This document shows, one piece after another, positions 1 through 11,776 of a stretch of 64,000 nt of DNA (positions within the stretch are counted from its first letter, which is position 1; the number at the start of each line of letters is the position of its first letter). The DNA comes from an uncultured Flavobacteriales bacterium. GTDB taxonomy: Bacteria; Bacteroidota; Bacteroidia; Flavobacteriales_D; Parvicellaceae. The DNA lies in NCBI GenBank assembly GCA_943787535.1, contig CALSMU010000001.1, positions 186,001 through 250,000 of the forward strand, written 5' to 3'. Position numbers and translations under genes: made by a program. A model generated the notes under the pieces. That model saw only the letters and a list, made by a program, of their open reading frames with translations, had not been told where the DNA came from and ran no database searches.

Positions 1-2
1 GT

Positions 3-1127
3 GTAACGATTACGGTTACTCCTCCTCTTGCTGTAACAATTACCCCTCCAGTTGATATTTGTGTTGATGCTGCTGTAGATTTAGTTGCCACTGCAACGGG
101 TGGAGACCCGCTTACAAATCCATATACATTTACATGGTATGATGATGCCGGAAATAGTGTTCCAAGCACACAATCTGGGAATACCTCTACTGTAAATGTA
201 AACCCAAGTGCGCCAACAACCTATTATGCGGTACTTTCTGATGGATGTAGTATTAATGATACAGTATCAACTACTGTTTCGATTAACCCAAATCCACAAG
301 CATTTATTGCTGCATTTGATTCAACAGGTTGTGCTCCGTTTACGGCTCAATTTGTTGCTAACTCGGATATAGGTGTAAACTTTGAGTTTGATGTTGATTG
401 TGATGGTATACCTGAATACTCAGGACCAAATAATACATTTAATTATACCTATACAAACCCAGGAACATATGATGTATGCTTAATAGTAACAAGTGCAGAT
501 GGATGTTCTACATCAGTAAATTCTACAGCAATGATTACTGTTCATGATTTACCGGTAGCTAGCTTCGGTGTTACAGCTGAAGAAACTTCTATATTAAATC
601 CAGTAATTGAGATGATTGATTATTCTGTTGGAGGTTCCATATATGCTTGGGACTTTGGTGATGGAACATCAATTACCGGAAATGGAGATAGTATCTTAGT
701 TGATTCAATAAATACTGGACTTATGAGCGATCCAACTCACTTATATTCAGATACTGGCTACTTCGATATTACGCTAACTATATTCAGTATCAATGGAACC
801 GACACTTGTGAAAGTAGTTATACACAAACAATCCATATTGAAGGTGATTATATCTTTTTTGCACCAAGTGCATTTACACCAAATAATGATGGTAAAAATG
901 ATGTTTTCATACCAAAGGGGATTGGTATTGATGCAGTGACGTATGATTTCTATGTGTTCAATCGCTGGGGAGAACAAATTTTTGAATCACACAACAAAGA
1001 CATCGGTTGGGATGGAAAACATAAAGGAACTCAAGTTCAAGTTGATGCTTACGTTTGGTTAGTGAGAACACAGGATAACAAAGGGAAAGCACATGAATAT
1101 ATAGGTCATGTAACCGTGGTTAGATAA
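3..1127 (+). CDS. T9SS type B (gliding-motility C-terminal domain) surface protein, 5'-truncated
   Basis: The 3' end of a large secreted, adhesin-like protein; the other end lies outside the window. Frame 3 is open from the window edge, so the in-frame ATG at 531 is internal; 374 residues are visible. There are repeated Ig-like modules rich in Thr/Asn, a PKD-type domain with the WDFGDGT motif near visible residue 216, and a final domain of about 90 residues with FTPNNDGKNDVF, FNRWGEQIF and GWDGK. That last domain is the CHU_C/gliding-motility-associated C-terminus, which in Bacteroidota targets proteins through the type IX secretion system to the cell surface. It ends in VVR just before a strong hairpin. 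Class assignment is firm; the ligand is unknown. Confidence 0.9.
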   Translation, partial: VTITVTPPLAVTITPPVDICVDAAVDLVATATGGDPLTNPYTFTWYDDAGNSVPSTQSGNTSTVNVNPSAPTTYYAVLSDGCSINDTVSTTVSINPNPQAFIAAFDSTGCAPFTAQFVANSDIGVNFEFDVDCDGIPEYSGPNNTFNYTYTNPGTYDVCLIVTSADGCSTSVNSTAMITVHDLPVASFGVTAEETSILNPVIEMIDYSVGGSIYAWDFGDGTSITGNGDSILVDSINTGLMSDPTHLYSDTGYFDITLTIFSINGTDTCESSYTQTIHIEGDYIFFAPSAFTPNNDGKNDVFIPKGIGIDAVTYDFYVFNRWGEQIFESHNKDIGWDGKHKGTQVQVDAYVWLVRTQDNKGKAHEYIGHVTVVR

Positions 1128-1150
1128 CCAACTTGAAAGAAGTGAAACCA

Positions 1151-1181
1151 AAAAAGGCAGTGCATATAGCACTGCCTTTTT
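1151..1181. terminator. Rho-independent terminator after the truncated adhesin gene
   Basis: A perfect 13-bp stem (five A-T pairs followed by ggcagtgc/gcactgcc) with a 5-nt loop and a T tract. It lies 23 bp after the upstream stop codon. The A/T flanks are symmetric, so it could work in both directions, but only the plus strand has a gene ending here. Confidence 0.9.
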
Positions 1182-1379
1182 CTATTGCAATAAATAGGAT
1201 TACTCTTTGCTCTGTAAATAAGCCACTAATATTGTAACCCTAAACTCCATATTAAAGTATTAATTTAGAATATTTCAGATGAACAGGTGCAACAATCTTG
1301 AATTTACAACGTCAGAGAATTAATAATATATATTAAACTGAACATCAAGAGTTAATAAAAAATAAAATACCTTTACATA

Positions 1380-1724
1380 ATGAATATACTATATCCTACA
1401 CTTCTAATCTTATTCTCGTTATTTTTAAAGGATTTTACAGCACAAACATCTGAAAGTAAATTTGTTCAATTCATGATGACAAATGTCGATTCAAGGGAAA
1501 AAGTATTGGAAATAGATCAATTTATGCGTAATCAGCAAGGAGTTGAAATTTCTCGAGCAGACATTATTAGTAAAAAATATTTATGCATTTATTCATCTAC
1601 AAGCGATTTAGACAGAGTGAGTTTTGAAACATGGATGGAGGAACTAGGAGTTGAAATCAAATGTTTTAGAGAAGGTAAATACGGTATAGATAAGGTAATT
1701 GATCAAAAAATGGACTGCGAATAG
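1380..1724 (+). CDS. Small secreted protein of unknown function (114 aa)
   Basis: I do not recognise the family. Residues 1-21 look like a signal peptide (Leu/Phe-rich core ending at TAQ), so the product is probably exported. The mature part alternates predicted strand, helix, strand, strand, helix, strand, a pattern that would suit a small ferredoxin-like fold; this is inference. It ends only 2 bp before the next gene, a type B T9SS substrate, and so appears to lead the adhesin/PorP operon. A TACCTTTA box, one mismatch from the Bacteroidota -7 consensus, lies just upstream of the ATG, so the leader would be very short. Confidence 0.75.
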   Translation: MNILYPTLLILFSLFLKDFTAQTSESKFVQFMMTNVDSREKVLEIDQFMRNQQGVEISRADIISKKYLCIYSSTSDLDRVSFETWMEELGVEIKCFREGKYGIDKVIDQKMDCE

Positions 1725-1726
1725 TT

Positions 1727-3529
1727 ATGAAATATTATATCCATACACTACTTATATTTGCTATCGCATCTATTGCTAATGTTAGTTATTCCCAATGGGG
1801 GGATTGTGACAATTCAATTGAGGCATGCACCAATCCATCATTTGCGGTCACTCCAAATGGTTTTGGTAATATCGAAGAATTTCAATCAGGAACAATTACA
1901 AACCCTAGCTCAAATCCGAATGCTACTCCTGGAAACAGCGGATGTTTGCTTTCTGGAGAATTAAATAGTACATGGCTTTTAATTACAGTAACCTCTCCTG
2001 GCACACTAGAATTCAGCATGGGTGATTTAGCTTCGCCTGGTTGTTTTGACTGGATTATGTGGCCTTACGATGCCAACACATGTGACGATATATTTAACAA
2101 TGTACTTCCTCCAATTGCATGTAATTGGAATGGAGCCTGCAGTGGACTAACCGGAATGGCAAATATTTTACCGATTGGTGCAAGTCAATCAGATTTTGAA
2201 AATGAACTTAACGTTAATGCAGGGGATCAATTTATGATTTGTTTATCGAACTACGGAGGCGCAAATAGCAACATCCCTCTTAATTTCTTTGGAACCGCTG
2301 GAACAACTTGTGGTGGAGCAATTGATGCAACGATATGTGAAGGCGATACGGCAACAATCTCAGCTCTCGACGGAGTAACATATGTATGGGAAACAGCAAT
2401 TTTTGGATTTATTACAACCAACGCTAATGGAGACACGGCTTATGTAAATCCTTCTATAACAACAAGTTACCCTGTAGTCATTTCATTTGCTGACGGAACC
2501 TCCGCAAACGACACTGCTGTTGTTACTGTTATCCCAGCAATCAATGCTACAGCAACAGTTGTTGAAGACCAATGTTACGGAGATGACACTGCATCCATTA
2601 CTATTGCCGCACCTGGAGGTACAGCCCCATTTACTTTTGAATTAACTGGACCGACATCAAGTAATAATACCAATGGAATTTTTTCAAATTTACCCTCTGG
2701 AAATTATACAATTGACATTACGGATGATACGGGTTGCTCTGATCAAATATTGTTGACTGTCAATCCAGGCCCATTGTGCTGTGACATAACTATATCGACT
2801 ACTAGTGACTCCGTTAATTGCCAAGCGGACTGCTCGGGTATGGTTATAGTTGACACAGTAAACTCTCATCCCCCGGTCAACATTCAATGGTTTGATGAAA
2901 ACAATAACCCAATTATTGGAGCTTTTAATGACACTTTATTTTCAGCATGTTCCGGTACTTACTATGTTGAAGTTTCCGATATTGTTTGTATGAAAAGGGA
3001 TACTGCAACTATTGATATCAGTCTACAATTACCAACTGCAATTTCATCTAATGACACAACAATTTCTGTTGATCAAGAAATACAGCTATCGACATCAGGA
3101 GGATCTACCTATATGTGGACACCAGATACTTATTTAGACTGTTCAGATTGCGACAACCCTATTTCCACTCCCGGAAATGATATCATCTACTTTATCGAAG
3201 TCACAGATTCTTTGGGTTGCAGTGTTGAAGATACAATAGTGGTCACAGTTATCTACTATCCGCTTTTTATTCCGAATGGATTCTCCCCGAATAACGACAA
3301 TGAAAATGACATTCTATATGTTAGAGGTGGCGGTATTGCATCTATTCAGATGCACATCTTTGATAAATGGGGTAATTTAGTTTTTGAGACATTAGATGCT
3401 GAAAAAGGTTGGGACGGAACGTTTAACGGAAAACCTGTAAATACTGGAGTTTATGTATATAGAATGGAAGCTACATTGAAAAATGGAGAAACGCTAATGG
3501 AATCTGGGAACATAACATTGTTTAGATAG
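1727..3529 (+). CDS. T9SS type B sorting-domain protein with SprB-like repeat
   Basis: A 600-residue secreted surface protein, presumably an adhesin. Residues 1-23 are a signal peptide ending near SYSQ. An N-terminal region of about 190 residues with many paired cysteines is followed by Ig-like modules, one SprB-type repeat around residues 270-345 (CYGDDTASITIAAPGGTAPF, then DDTGCSD), and a C-terminal gliding-motility domain with NGFSPNNDNENDIL, IFDKWGNLVFE and GWDGTFNG. The SprB repeat recalls the mobile gliding adhesin SprB, but this protein is far smaller. It sits next to a PorP/SprF gene, the usual partner of such substrates. Its last ~170 residues closely resemble those of the 950-residue protein two genes downstream. 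Confidence 0.92.
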   Translation: MKYYIHTLLIFAIASIANVSYSQWGDCDNSIEACTNPSFAVTPNGFGNIEEFQSGTITNPSSNPNATPGNSGCLLSGELNSTWLLITVTSPGTLEFSMGDLASPGCFDWIMWPYDANTCDDIFNNVLPPIACNWNGACSGLTGMANILPIGASQSDFENELNVNAGDQFMICLSNYGGANSNIPLNFFGTAGTTCGGAIDATICEGDTATISALDGVTYVWETAIFGFITTNANGDTAYVNPSITTSYPVVISFADGTSANDTAVVTVIPAINATATVVEDQCYGDDTASITIAAPGGTAPFTFELTGPTSSNNTNGIFSNLPSGNYTIDITDDTGCSDQILLTVNPGPLCCDITISTTSDSVNCQADCSGMVIVDTVNSHPPVNIQWFDENNNPIIGAFNDTLFSACSGTYYVEVSDIVCMKRDTATIDISLQLPTAISSNDTTISVDQEIQLSTSGGSTYMWTPDTYLDCSDCDNPISTPGNDIIYFIEVTDSLGCSVEDTIVVTVIYYPLFIPNGFSPNNDNENDILYVRGGGIASIQMHIFDKWGNLVFETLDAEKGWDGTFNGKPVNTGVYVYRMEATLKNGETLMESGNITLFR

Positions 3530-3531
3530 AT

Positions 3532-4599
3532 ATGAGAATATACCTACTTTCAATAACGATATTGGTTATAATTACAACGCATGCGCAGGACACTGAGTTT
3601 TCTCAGTTCAACAATACGCCGTTGATTCAGAATCCTGCTAATACAGGTATGGGGAGAGGATATAATAGGGCAAATTTACTGTACCACTCGCAGCATTCTA
3701 CGACAGGAAATGTATATTCAACCATGTATGCATCTGCTGATGCCCCTATATTTTCCCATAAAATGCAAAGAGCAAGTGGATTATTTGCAACTGGATTGCA
3801 TTTCTACAACAACACTGAAGGTGATGCCAAACTAAGCACACTTAACGTAGGGCTATCTATTGCTGGACATGTTGACTTAGATTATTACAATAAAGGGAGT
3901 GTAGGAATTCAAGGAACCTATAACCAACAATCATACAATATAAATGCGATTCAATGGGATAGTCAATATAATGGAACTTCCTACGATCCTACTTTACCCT
4001 CCAATGAAAATTTTTCTGGGAATAGTAATGTGTTTTTTAATATGGGAGTTGGTCTTTTATGGAAACATTTTTCGAGAGAAGAAAATCTGACCGGTATTGA
4101 TAAAGGTAGTTTTCAAATTGGATACAGTTTAGTTAATATCACTAGACCATCTTTATCTTTGATGAACAATTCAGACAAGCAATACTTTAAGCATAATGTG
4201 CATTTTAGAAGCCTATTTGCCATTGGCGAAAAACATATAGGTGTTGGTCCTTCTGGAATGTTTTTAATGCAGGGGCCTCATCTTGAATACTCCATAGGTA
4301 GTTCATTTCTATTTTATCTTAAATCGGACACGAAATATACTGGATTTATTAAGGAAGCATACGTTGGCATGACTATGCATTACAGACATACAGATGCAAT
4401 TATCCCTGGAATAGTAATAAAGGTAGCGGATATTATTATCGGTATGTCATATGATTATAGTATTGGGAAATTGCAAAACTTTAATGGAGGAATGGGTGGA
4501 TTTGAATTTTCTCTGCAGTTTAACGACACCTATGGCACCTTATTCAATCAAGGAAATATGCACGTAACAAATGGTGCACAAAACTCTAGAAAATTATAA
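3532..4599 (+). CDS. PorP/SprF family type IX secretion outer-membrane protein
   Basis: A 355-residue outer-membrane beta-barrel. A signal peptide (residues 1-18, ending THAQ) is followed by the family hallmark EFSQFNNTPLIQNPANTG at residues 22-39 and then alternating amphipathic strands. PorP/SprF proteins are needed for surface exposure or anchoring of type B T9SS substrates such as SprB and are usually encoded beside the substrate they serve. Here the gene starts 2 bp after one such substrate gene and lies one small gene before another, so it may serve both. Family call is confident; the specific partner is inferred from position. Confidence 0.93.
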   Translation: MRIYLLSITILVIITTHAQDTEFSQFNNTPLIQNPANTGMGRGYNRANLLYHSQHSTTGNVYSTMYASADAPIFSHKMQRASGLFATGLHFYNNTEGDAKLSTLNVGLSIAGHVDLDYYNKGSVGIQGTYNQQSYNINAIQWDSQYNGTSYDPTLPSNENFSGNSNVFFNMGVGLLWKHFSREENLTGIDKGSFQIGYSLVNITRPSLSLMNNSDKQYFKHNVHFRSLFAIGEKHIGVGPSGMFLMQGPHLEYSIGSSFLFYLKSDTKYTGFIKEAYVGMTMHYRHTDAIIPGIVIKVADIIIGMSYDYSIGKLQNFNGGMGGFEFSLQFNDTYGTLFNQGNMHVTNGAQNSRKL

Positions 4600-4602
4600 T
4601 TG

Positions 4603-5019
4603 ATGAAATTAATTATATTAACCTTCTCCTTGATGATTGCTTTCAATTCTATTGGTCAAAATATAAACCCCAAGGTAATTGAGTCTCTAGGCGCTGAAAA
4701 AGCGCATGAATTATTTTCAAATAACCCGGAAAAATATAATCATTTATTGGACTTCATAGATCACTCTTGGTATGTTCAAGATGTTTCTTTTAAAGACTTA
4801 TCGGATTTAAAAGATTTTAGAACTGTTAACTTTAAGGGCACTGGCCTCAATTTATTTGATGATGGGCAAAATTTCCGAATAGAAAATTTCAATCCACTTC
4901 TTTACGAAATTAAAATTGAGGATAAATATCCCACAGTATATAAACTGGGAGAAACTGGAAAAATAATCGTTTTCTATTCAAGAGAATATTTCATTGAAAA
5001 AGCCAAGGAAACTAAATGA
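4603..5019 (+). CDS. Small secreted protein of unknown function (138 aa)
   Basis: Not recognised. The ATG at 4603 is preferred over a TTG one codon upstream. Residues 1-18 form a signal peptide ending SIGQ. The rest is a charged, mostly alpha/beta chain with an Asn/Glu-rich helical start (NPKVIESLGAEKAHELF) and a C-terminal segment rich in Tyr/Lys/Glu; there is no lipobox, sorting domain or membrane helix. Its stop overlaps the start of the following adhesin gene by 4 bp, implying translational coupling. With the small protein at the start of the operon it brackets the first adhesin and PorP, which hints at an accessory role in surface assembly. Confidence 0.75.
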   Translation: MKLIILTFSLMIAFNSIGQNINPKVIESLGAEKAHELFSNNPEKYNHLLDFIDHSWYVQDVSFKDLSDLKDFRTVNFKGTGLNLFDDGQNFRIENFNPLLYEIKIEDKYPTVYKLGETGKIIVFYSREYFIEKAKETK

Positions 5020-7868
5020 TGAGAAACGCACTTATAATTCTGTTATTAATATTTCCATGGCAATTTAATGCTCAAGATTTTTCCATTACGGATGGAAACA
5101 TTGCAACTTGTTTAGGAACTTTATTTGATTCAGGAGGCACTGGAGGTGCTGGGTATTCAAATAATGAAAGCTATACGGTTACAATTTGCCCTGATAATGC
5201 CAATGATGTAATTACGCTAGATTTTATTAATTTTGCACTGGACAATACCAACACGGCTACTCCACCTGCAAATAATATAGATAATATAATTATTTACGAT
5301 GGTGATAATACAGGTGCTACAACATTAGGAACATACACTGGCAATCAACTACAAGGATCAATTGTTACTTGTACATCACTTAACACTACTGGATGTTTAA
5401 CTCTTGTATTTACTTCAAATGATGCTGGAACTGGTGTATTTGCTACCTCAATTACTTGTGCTACACCTTGTCAAAGACCATTTGCACAAGCGATATCAAA
5501 CCCGGATACAATTGCTAAAATTTGTATAGGGGAATCTGTTAGCTTTGACGGATCTTCATCATATGCTCAAACCGGATTTAACATTGTTGATTACCATTGG
5601 GATTTTGATGACGGTACAATTGATAGTTTAAGTGGCGCAACTACAAGTTACACATTTAATGACCCAGGTGTATTTAATGTGCAACTGCGCGTAATTGATG
5701 ACAATGGATGTATTAATTCTAATTTAACCGACCTAAGCATTTGGGTTGCCCCTCCACCTGTATTTAATCCGATAGAATTTGACACTAGCATGTGTATAGG
5801 GGAAACCGTTACAATGACTGCGCATCCTGAGCAATATTCACAAACATGGACGGCTGTTCCAGATGGGAACTTGGGAGGACCTCAATATGTGCCCGATCAA
5901 GTAGGACAATGCTTTGCGACTACTTTAGATTTCACAGCATTCACTCCTGGTCAAACTCTTGGAAACATTAATGATTTCTTAGATGTATGTATCAATTTTG
6001 AGCATTCATTTATGGGAGATTTAGTAATTTCGTTAACCTGCCCTACAGGTCAAAGTGTCGTTCTGCACCAACAAGGTGGTGGTGGAACAAATCTAGGTGA
6101 TCCTGACCAGATAGGTGGTGCTCAATTTCCCGGTATAGGATGGGACTACTGTTGGAGTCCAGCTGCTACTAACGGAACTTGGGTAGATAATTCTGCAACA
6201 AACACAATTGTAAATAGCAGTGGATCCACATCGTTAATTCCTGGAACTTATGAGAGTATCAACCCAATGAATGCTTTAGTAGGATGTGACCTCAACGGAA
6301 CATGGGAAATCGAATTTTGCGATTTATGGGGAGCTGATGATGGTTTCGTTTTTAGTTGGGGTATTAATTTCGACCCAAGTCTATTTCCTCCTTTAACTTC
6401 TTTTACTCCGTCAATTGGAACCGATCAAGATTCTTCTAGTTGGAGTGGTTCTAATATAATAAATACATCTAGCGATGGAAACGAAATTACAGTTGCGCAT
6501 ACTACTCCGGGAAGCTATGATTATACATTTTCTATTACCAGTGACCATGGATGTGTTTCAGATACAACTATTACCCTCGTTGTAGAGCCAGGTCCAGAAG
6601 TTTTTGCGGGAAATGACACAAGCGCATGCACAGGTCAACAAGTTCAATTAACTGGAGAAATATTAAATACTCCACCCCCTGCTCCTCCATGCGTATTTAC
6701 GATAGATATGGTAGACACTTTTGGAGATGGTTGGAATGGAGCATCTATTGATGTAATCATTAATGGAGTAATAACAAATTATGGAATGGCCACTGGTTCT
6801 AGCGCCTCCTATACATTTACACTAAATGATGGTGATTCGTGGGAAATCATATTCATTTCCGGAACATTTGACAACGAAATCATATATACTTTTACCGATT
6901 GTAACGGAAATCAAATATTCACAGATGGGCCAAACCCCATGATTGGATCTGCTTTTACCTCCACCTATGGAAACCCCGTGAGTTACACCTATGATTGGAG
7001 CCCTCCAACAGGTTTGACAGATCCAACTATAATTGATCCTATCTCATCTATAAACGGACAAACAACATATATATTAAGTATTTTTCCAACGGGCCACCCT
7101 TTGTGCGTAACTACAGATACTGTTGTGGTTAACATAAACGACCCTTCTGCTGGACAAGACTCAACTGCAACAGTTTGCCAATCGGGCACTGGATTATACC
7201 TATATGACTACCTAGGTGACTCTTTAGATATTGGAGGAACCTGGTACAATGGAACAACAATCATCACAGATATTTTAGATCCGTCCAATTTGATTGCTGA
7301 CACTTTTACATATGTTATTGGAAACCAAGGATGCATGGATACTGCAACGGTTATGATATATGGGTCGATTCCGGTTCCTGTTTCATCAAACGACACATCC
7401 ATAACGGTGGACCAACAAATTCCATTATGGACTTCTGGAGGATCATCTTATATATGGACGCCAAGTATTTATTTGGACAGCACATTTTCCAGTTCTGTTA
7501 TATCTACACCGGGAGAGGATATTACTTATTACATAGAGGTTTATGACTCATTAGGCTGTAAGGCTATTGACACTATAAATATCACCGTAGAATACAACCC
7601 GCTATTTATTCCAAATGGGTTCTCTCCCAATAATGACAATAATAATGATGTCTTTTATGTTCGTGGAGGAGGCGTTTCCCTAATTCATTTTACAATTTTT
7701 GACAAATGGGGGAATTTGGTATTTGAATCTTTTAATATGGACAAGGGATGGGATGGAACCTATAATGGAAAGTTGCTAAATACAGGCGTCTATGTTTATC
7801 GAGTGAATGCAACATTAAAAAATGGCCAACCTCTTTTTCAAAGCGGAAATGTCACATTATTTAGATAA
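5016..7868 (+). CDS. Large mosaic T9SS type B surface protein (CUB, PKD, P-domain-like)
   Basis: A 950-residue secreted protein with a signal peptide (1-19). Domains in order: a CUB-like domain (about 25-150; DNIIIYDGDNTG and paired Cys), a PKD domain (about 155-245; WDFDDGT), a proprotein-convertase P-domain-like module (about 300-455; FEHSFMGDLVISLTCPTG, then GTWEIEFCD), a second PKD-like region, a DTFGDGWNGASI module near residue 570, further Ig-like modules, and a C-terminal gliding-motility domain (NGFSPNNDNNNDVF, IFDKWGNLVFE, GWDGTYNG). P and CUB domains usually bind carbohydrate, protein or calcium, so an adhesin role is likely. ATG 5016 overlaps the previous stop; ATG 5019 is an alternative. 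A terminator follows at once. Confidence 0.92.
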   Translation: MMRNALIILLLIFPWQFNAQDFSITDGNIATCLGTLFDSGGTGGAGYSNNESYTVTICPDNANDVITLDFINFALDNTNTATPPANNIDNIIIYDGDNTGATTLGTYTGNQLQGSIVTCTSLNTTGCLTLVFTSNDAGTGVFATSITCATPCQRPFAQAISNPDTIAKICIGESVSFDGSSSYAQTGFNIVDYHWDFDDGTIDSLSGATTSYTFNDPGVFNVQLRVIDDNGCINSNLTDLSIWVAPPPVFNPIEFDTSMCIGETVTMTAHPEQYSQTWTAVPDGNLGGPQYVPDQVGQCFATTLDFTAFTPGQTLGNINDFLDVCINFEHSFMGDLVISLTCPTGQSVVLHQQGGGGTNLGDPDQIGGAQFPGIGWDYCWSPAATNGTWVDNSATNTIVNSSGSTSLIPGTYESINPMNALVGCDLNGTWEIEFCDLWGADDGFVFSWGINFDPSLFPPLTSFTPSIGTDQDSSSWSGSNIINTSSDGNEITVAHTTPGSYDYTFSITSDHGCVSDTTITLVVEPGPEVFAGNDTSACTGQQVQLTGEILNTPPPAPPCVFTIDMVDTFGDGWNGASIDVIINGVITNYGMATGSSASYTFTLNDGDSWEIIFISGTFDNEIIYTFTDCNGNQIFTDGPNPMIGSAFTSTYGNPVSYTYDWSPPTGLTDPTIIDPISSINGQTTYILSIFPTGHPLCVTTDTVVVNINDPSAGQDSTATVCQSGTGLYLYDYLGDSLDIGGTWYNGTTIITDILDPSNLIADTFTYVIGNQGCMDTATVMIYGSIPVPVSSNDTSITVDQQIPLWTSGGSSYIWTPSIYLDSTFSSSVISTPGEDITYYIEVYDSLGCKAIDTINITVEYNPLFIPNGFSPNNDNNNDVFYVRGGGVSLIHFTIFDKWGNLVFESFNMDKGWDGTYNGKLLNTGVYVYRVNATLKNGQPLFQSGNVTLFR

Positions 7869-7884
7869 AAAATAAAAAGCATAA

Positions 7885-7916
7885 AAAAAAGGGTATTCAT
7901 ATGAATACCCTTTTTT
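7885..7916. terminator. Bidirectional terminator between the adhesin operon and gyrB
   Basis: A perfect palindrome (gggtattc/gaataccc with a 4-nt loop) flanked by six A residues on the left and six T residues on the right. It lies between two converging genes, 16 bp after the adhesin stop and about 20 bp beyond the gyrB stop, so it can end transcription from both sides. Confidence 0.92.
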
Positions 7917-7935
7917 GTTTTGAAGCTATATTAAA

Positions 7936-9933
<1,998 letters not shown>

Positions 9934-10057
9934 TTAAAACACATTATTCCTTTACCATTATACACTACTTATTAACATTTAAGGAGGTTATACACGTCCC
10001 AAACCAAATGGCAAAACTTTATAGCTTTTTTTCAAATAAAACAGACTGTGAAACTAT

Positions 10058-11776
10058 CTAAAATGCCAAAGTAATCCCTCCTAACAAGTTAAAACCTTGA
10101 ACCGGGTAAGCTGTCCACTGATAGTACTTTTTCCCAGCAAAATTATTGAAATTGATAAATGCTGATAATTTTTTATTGTACCTGTATTCAAAACTTAGAT
10201 TAGCATCTACAAATGGTTTTAGACTATAAATATATTTACCATTTTCTTCTGGCTCCACCCCATCAATTAAATTAAAACTATATGTTTGTCGGTTACCAAC
10301 CACAAATATATTTGCACGAACCAATATCTTATCAACCAAATCATACGTTCCTGAAAGCGTTAATTTAAAATCGGGTCTATGCCAAACAAAATCTGAACCA
10401 TAGACGAAGTACTCTCCTTTCCCATATAACTTTAATTTTTCTAGTTTCTGGTATGCCAATTGACCACTAATTGTTGTTCTTGATAAGGTATCGTATAATA
10501 CTGTAAACTTATTACCATAAGAATAAGTAGAGTCTATTCCAAAAATTGGCATACCTTCTATTTCTTCATGTCCTATTGCTAAATTAAACGATATTGTTGA
10601 GCTAACTGAACCACGGATCCCTCCATAAATCTTTAGCTTTTGATTGGTGTTTTGAATAGTAGCATTTTCAAGAATAAACGAATTCTCTAATCGCATAGAA
10701 TTAAAAGTGTTTCTCTTAATACCTCCGGTCATTCCAATATAAGGGATAAAAATATCATTAAACAGGCTGTAATTTGCCTCTAAACATGGATAAAAGTGAA
10801 ACTTAGCAACCGTCCCAATATTTGCATAAATACCTAACCCTGCTTTTACAGACCAATTATTCCCTCTAGAGAAAATATAAGGAGTTAGCTTGAAAATAGT
10901 ATTATTTGTACTTGTTGATAAAAGAGAATCTCCGATTGAATCCGAAATCATTGAAGGAATATTTTGTTCTAATCCATTAAAATCTAACATCACTTCAGCC
11001 CCGATTTCCTCTTTGTCCATATATTTAAACAAATTTGCTCCTATCTTTAAATTATGCTCGTTGGTTTTTGCTAAACCATTTAAAAAATTATAATCTAAGT
11101 CAAGCAGATGATTCAGCTTAGCACTATCTTTTAGCATACTTTTAAGCTCCGTATGAAACGAAACTAGATCATAGACCTGCTTTATCGTATCTGCAGTTTC
11201 TTTATATACCGATGGAATTAAAGGATTCGTTGCATCAAACCCATAGTAATGAAAACTATTCCTATCATAATTTAAAGATGCTTTTAAGGTGCGATCCTTA
11301 AAAAAGTGTTTGTAATATCCGCCTAAATAATTATCATTAAATTTATTAACGCCAAGGTCTTTTATATTACCTAGAGAACTATGATGAAGCATATTAACAC
11401 CCCATGCTCTTTTTTTAGAACGCGTAGAATTATAATATCCTTCTAAATAAGTAGTAGTGTACATACCTATTGCTGCTTTAACATATCCTGAGTATAATTT
11501 GTCTAAAGGCTCAATAATTTTTAATCTTGCCGGTTTAATTTGTTGCACCTCAAATGAAACATTGTACTGAACAGGTTCCAGATAATACTGAAGCTTAGGA
11601 ATCTCCATTACTGAATCTTTCGATTGCGGCATCGTACTTATCTTTTGCGACGTTACAGTTGTACGTGCAGCTGCATCGGTGCCGCTGTAAACATCAGAAT
11701 CCTCGTCTTGAGAAACTATATCTTGGATGCCCATTGAGAAAAGTACAACTAATATTATATATACTGTTTTCATCAT
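10058..11776 (-). CDS. Outer-membrane beta-barrel protein (TonB-receptor-like barrel)
   Basis: 572 residues with a signal peptide (about 1-22, ending IVSQ), a short low-complexity acidic stretch, then repeated aromatic-alternating strands and a C-terminal strand ending GGITLAF, the usual terminal signal of outer-membrane barrels. The barrel resembles those of TonB-dependent receptors, but I see no regulatory domain and no plug, so substrate uptake is doubtful. Its ATG directly abuts the stop codon of the giant TPR gene upstream, so the two are co-transcribed and probably act together in the periplasm/outer membrane. Function unknown beyond that. Confidence 0.8.
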   Translation of the reverse strand: MMKTVYIILVVLFSMGIQDIVSQDEDSDVYSGTDAAARTTVTSQKISTMPQSKDSVMEIPKLQYYLEPVQYNVSFEVQQIKPARLKIIEPLDKLYSGYVKAAIGMYTTTYLEGYYNSTRSKKRAWGVNMLHHSSLGNIKDLGVNKFNDNYLGGYYKHFFKDRTLKASLNYDRNSFHYYGFDATNPLIPSVYKETADTIKQVYDLVSFHTELKSMLKDSAKLNHLLDLDYNFLNGLAKTNEHNLKIGANLFKYMDKEEIGAEVMLDFNGLEQNIPSMISDSIGDSLLSTSTNNTIFKLTPYIFSRGNNWSVKAGLGIYANIGTVAKFHFYPCLEANYSLFNDIFIPYIGMTGGIKRNTFNSMRLENSFILENATIQNTNQKLKIYGGIRGSVSSTISFNLAIGHEEIEGMPIFGIDSTYSYGNKFTVLYDTLSRTTISGQLAYQKLEKLKLYGKGEYFVYGSDFVWHRPDFKLTLSGTYDLVDKILVRANIFVVGNRQTYSFNLIDGVEPEENGKYIYSLKPFVDANLSFEYRYNKKLSAFINFNNFAGKKYYQWTAYPVQGFNLLGGITLAF

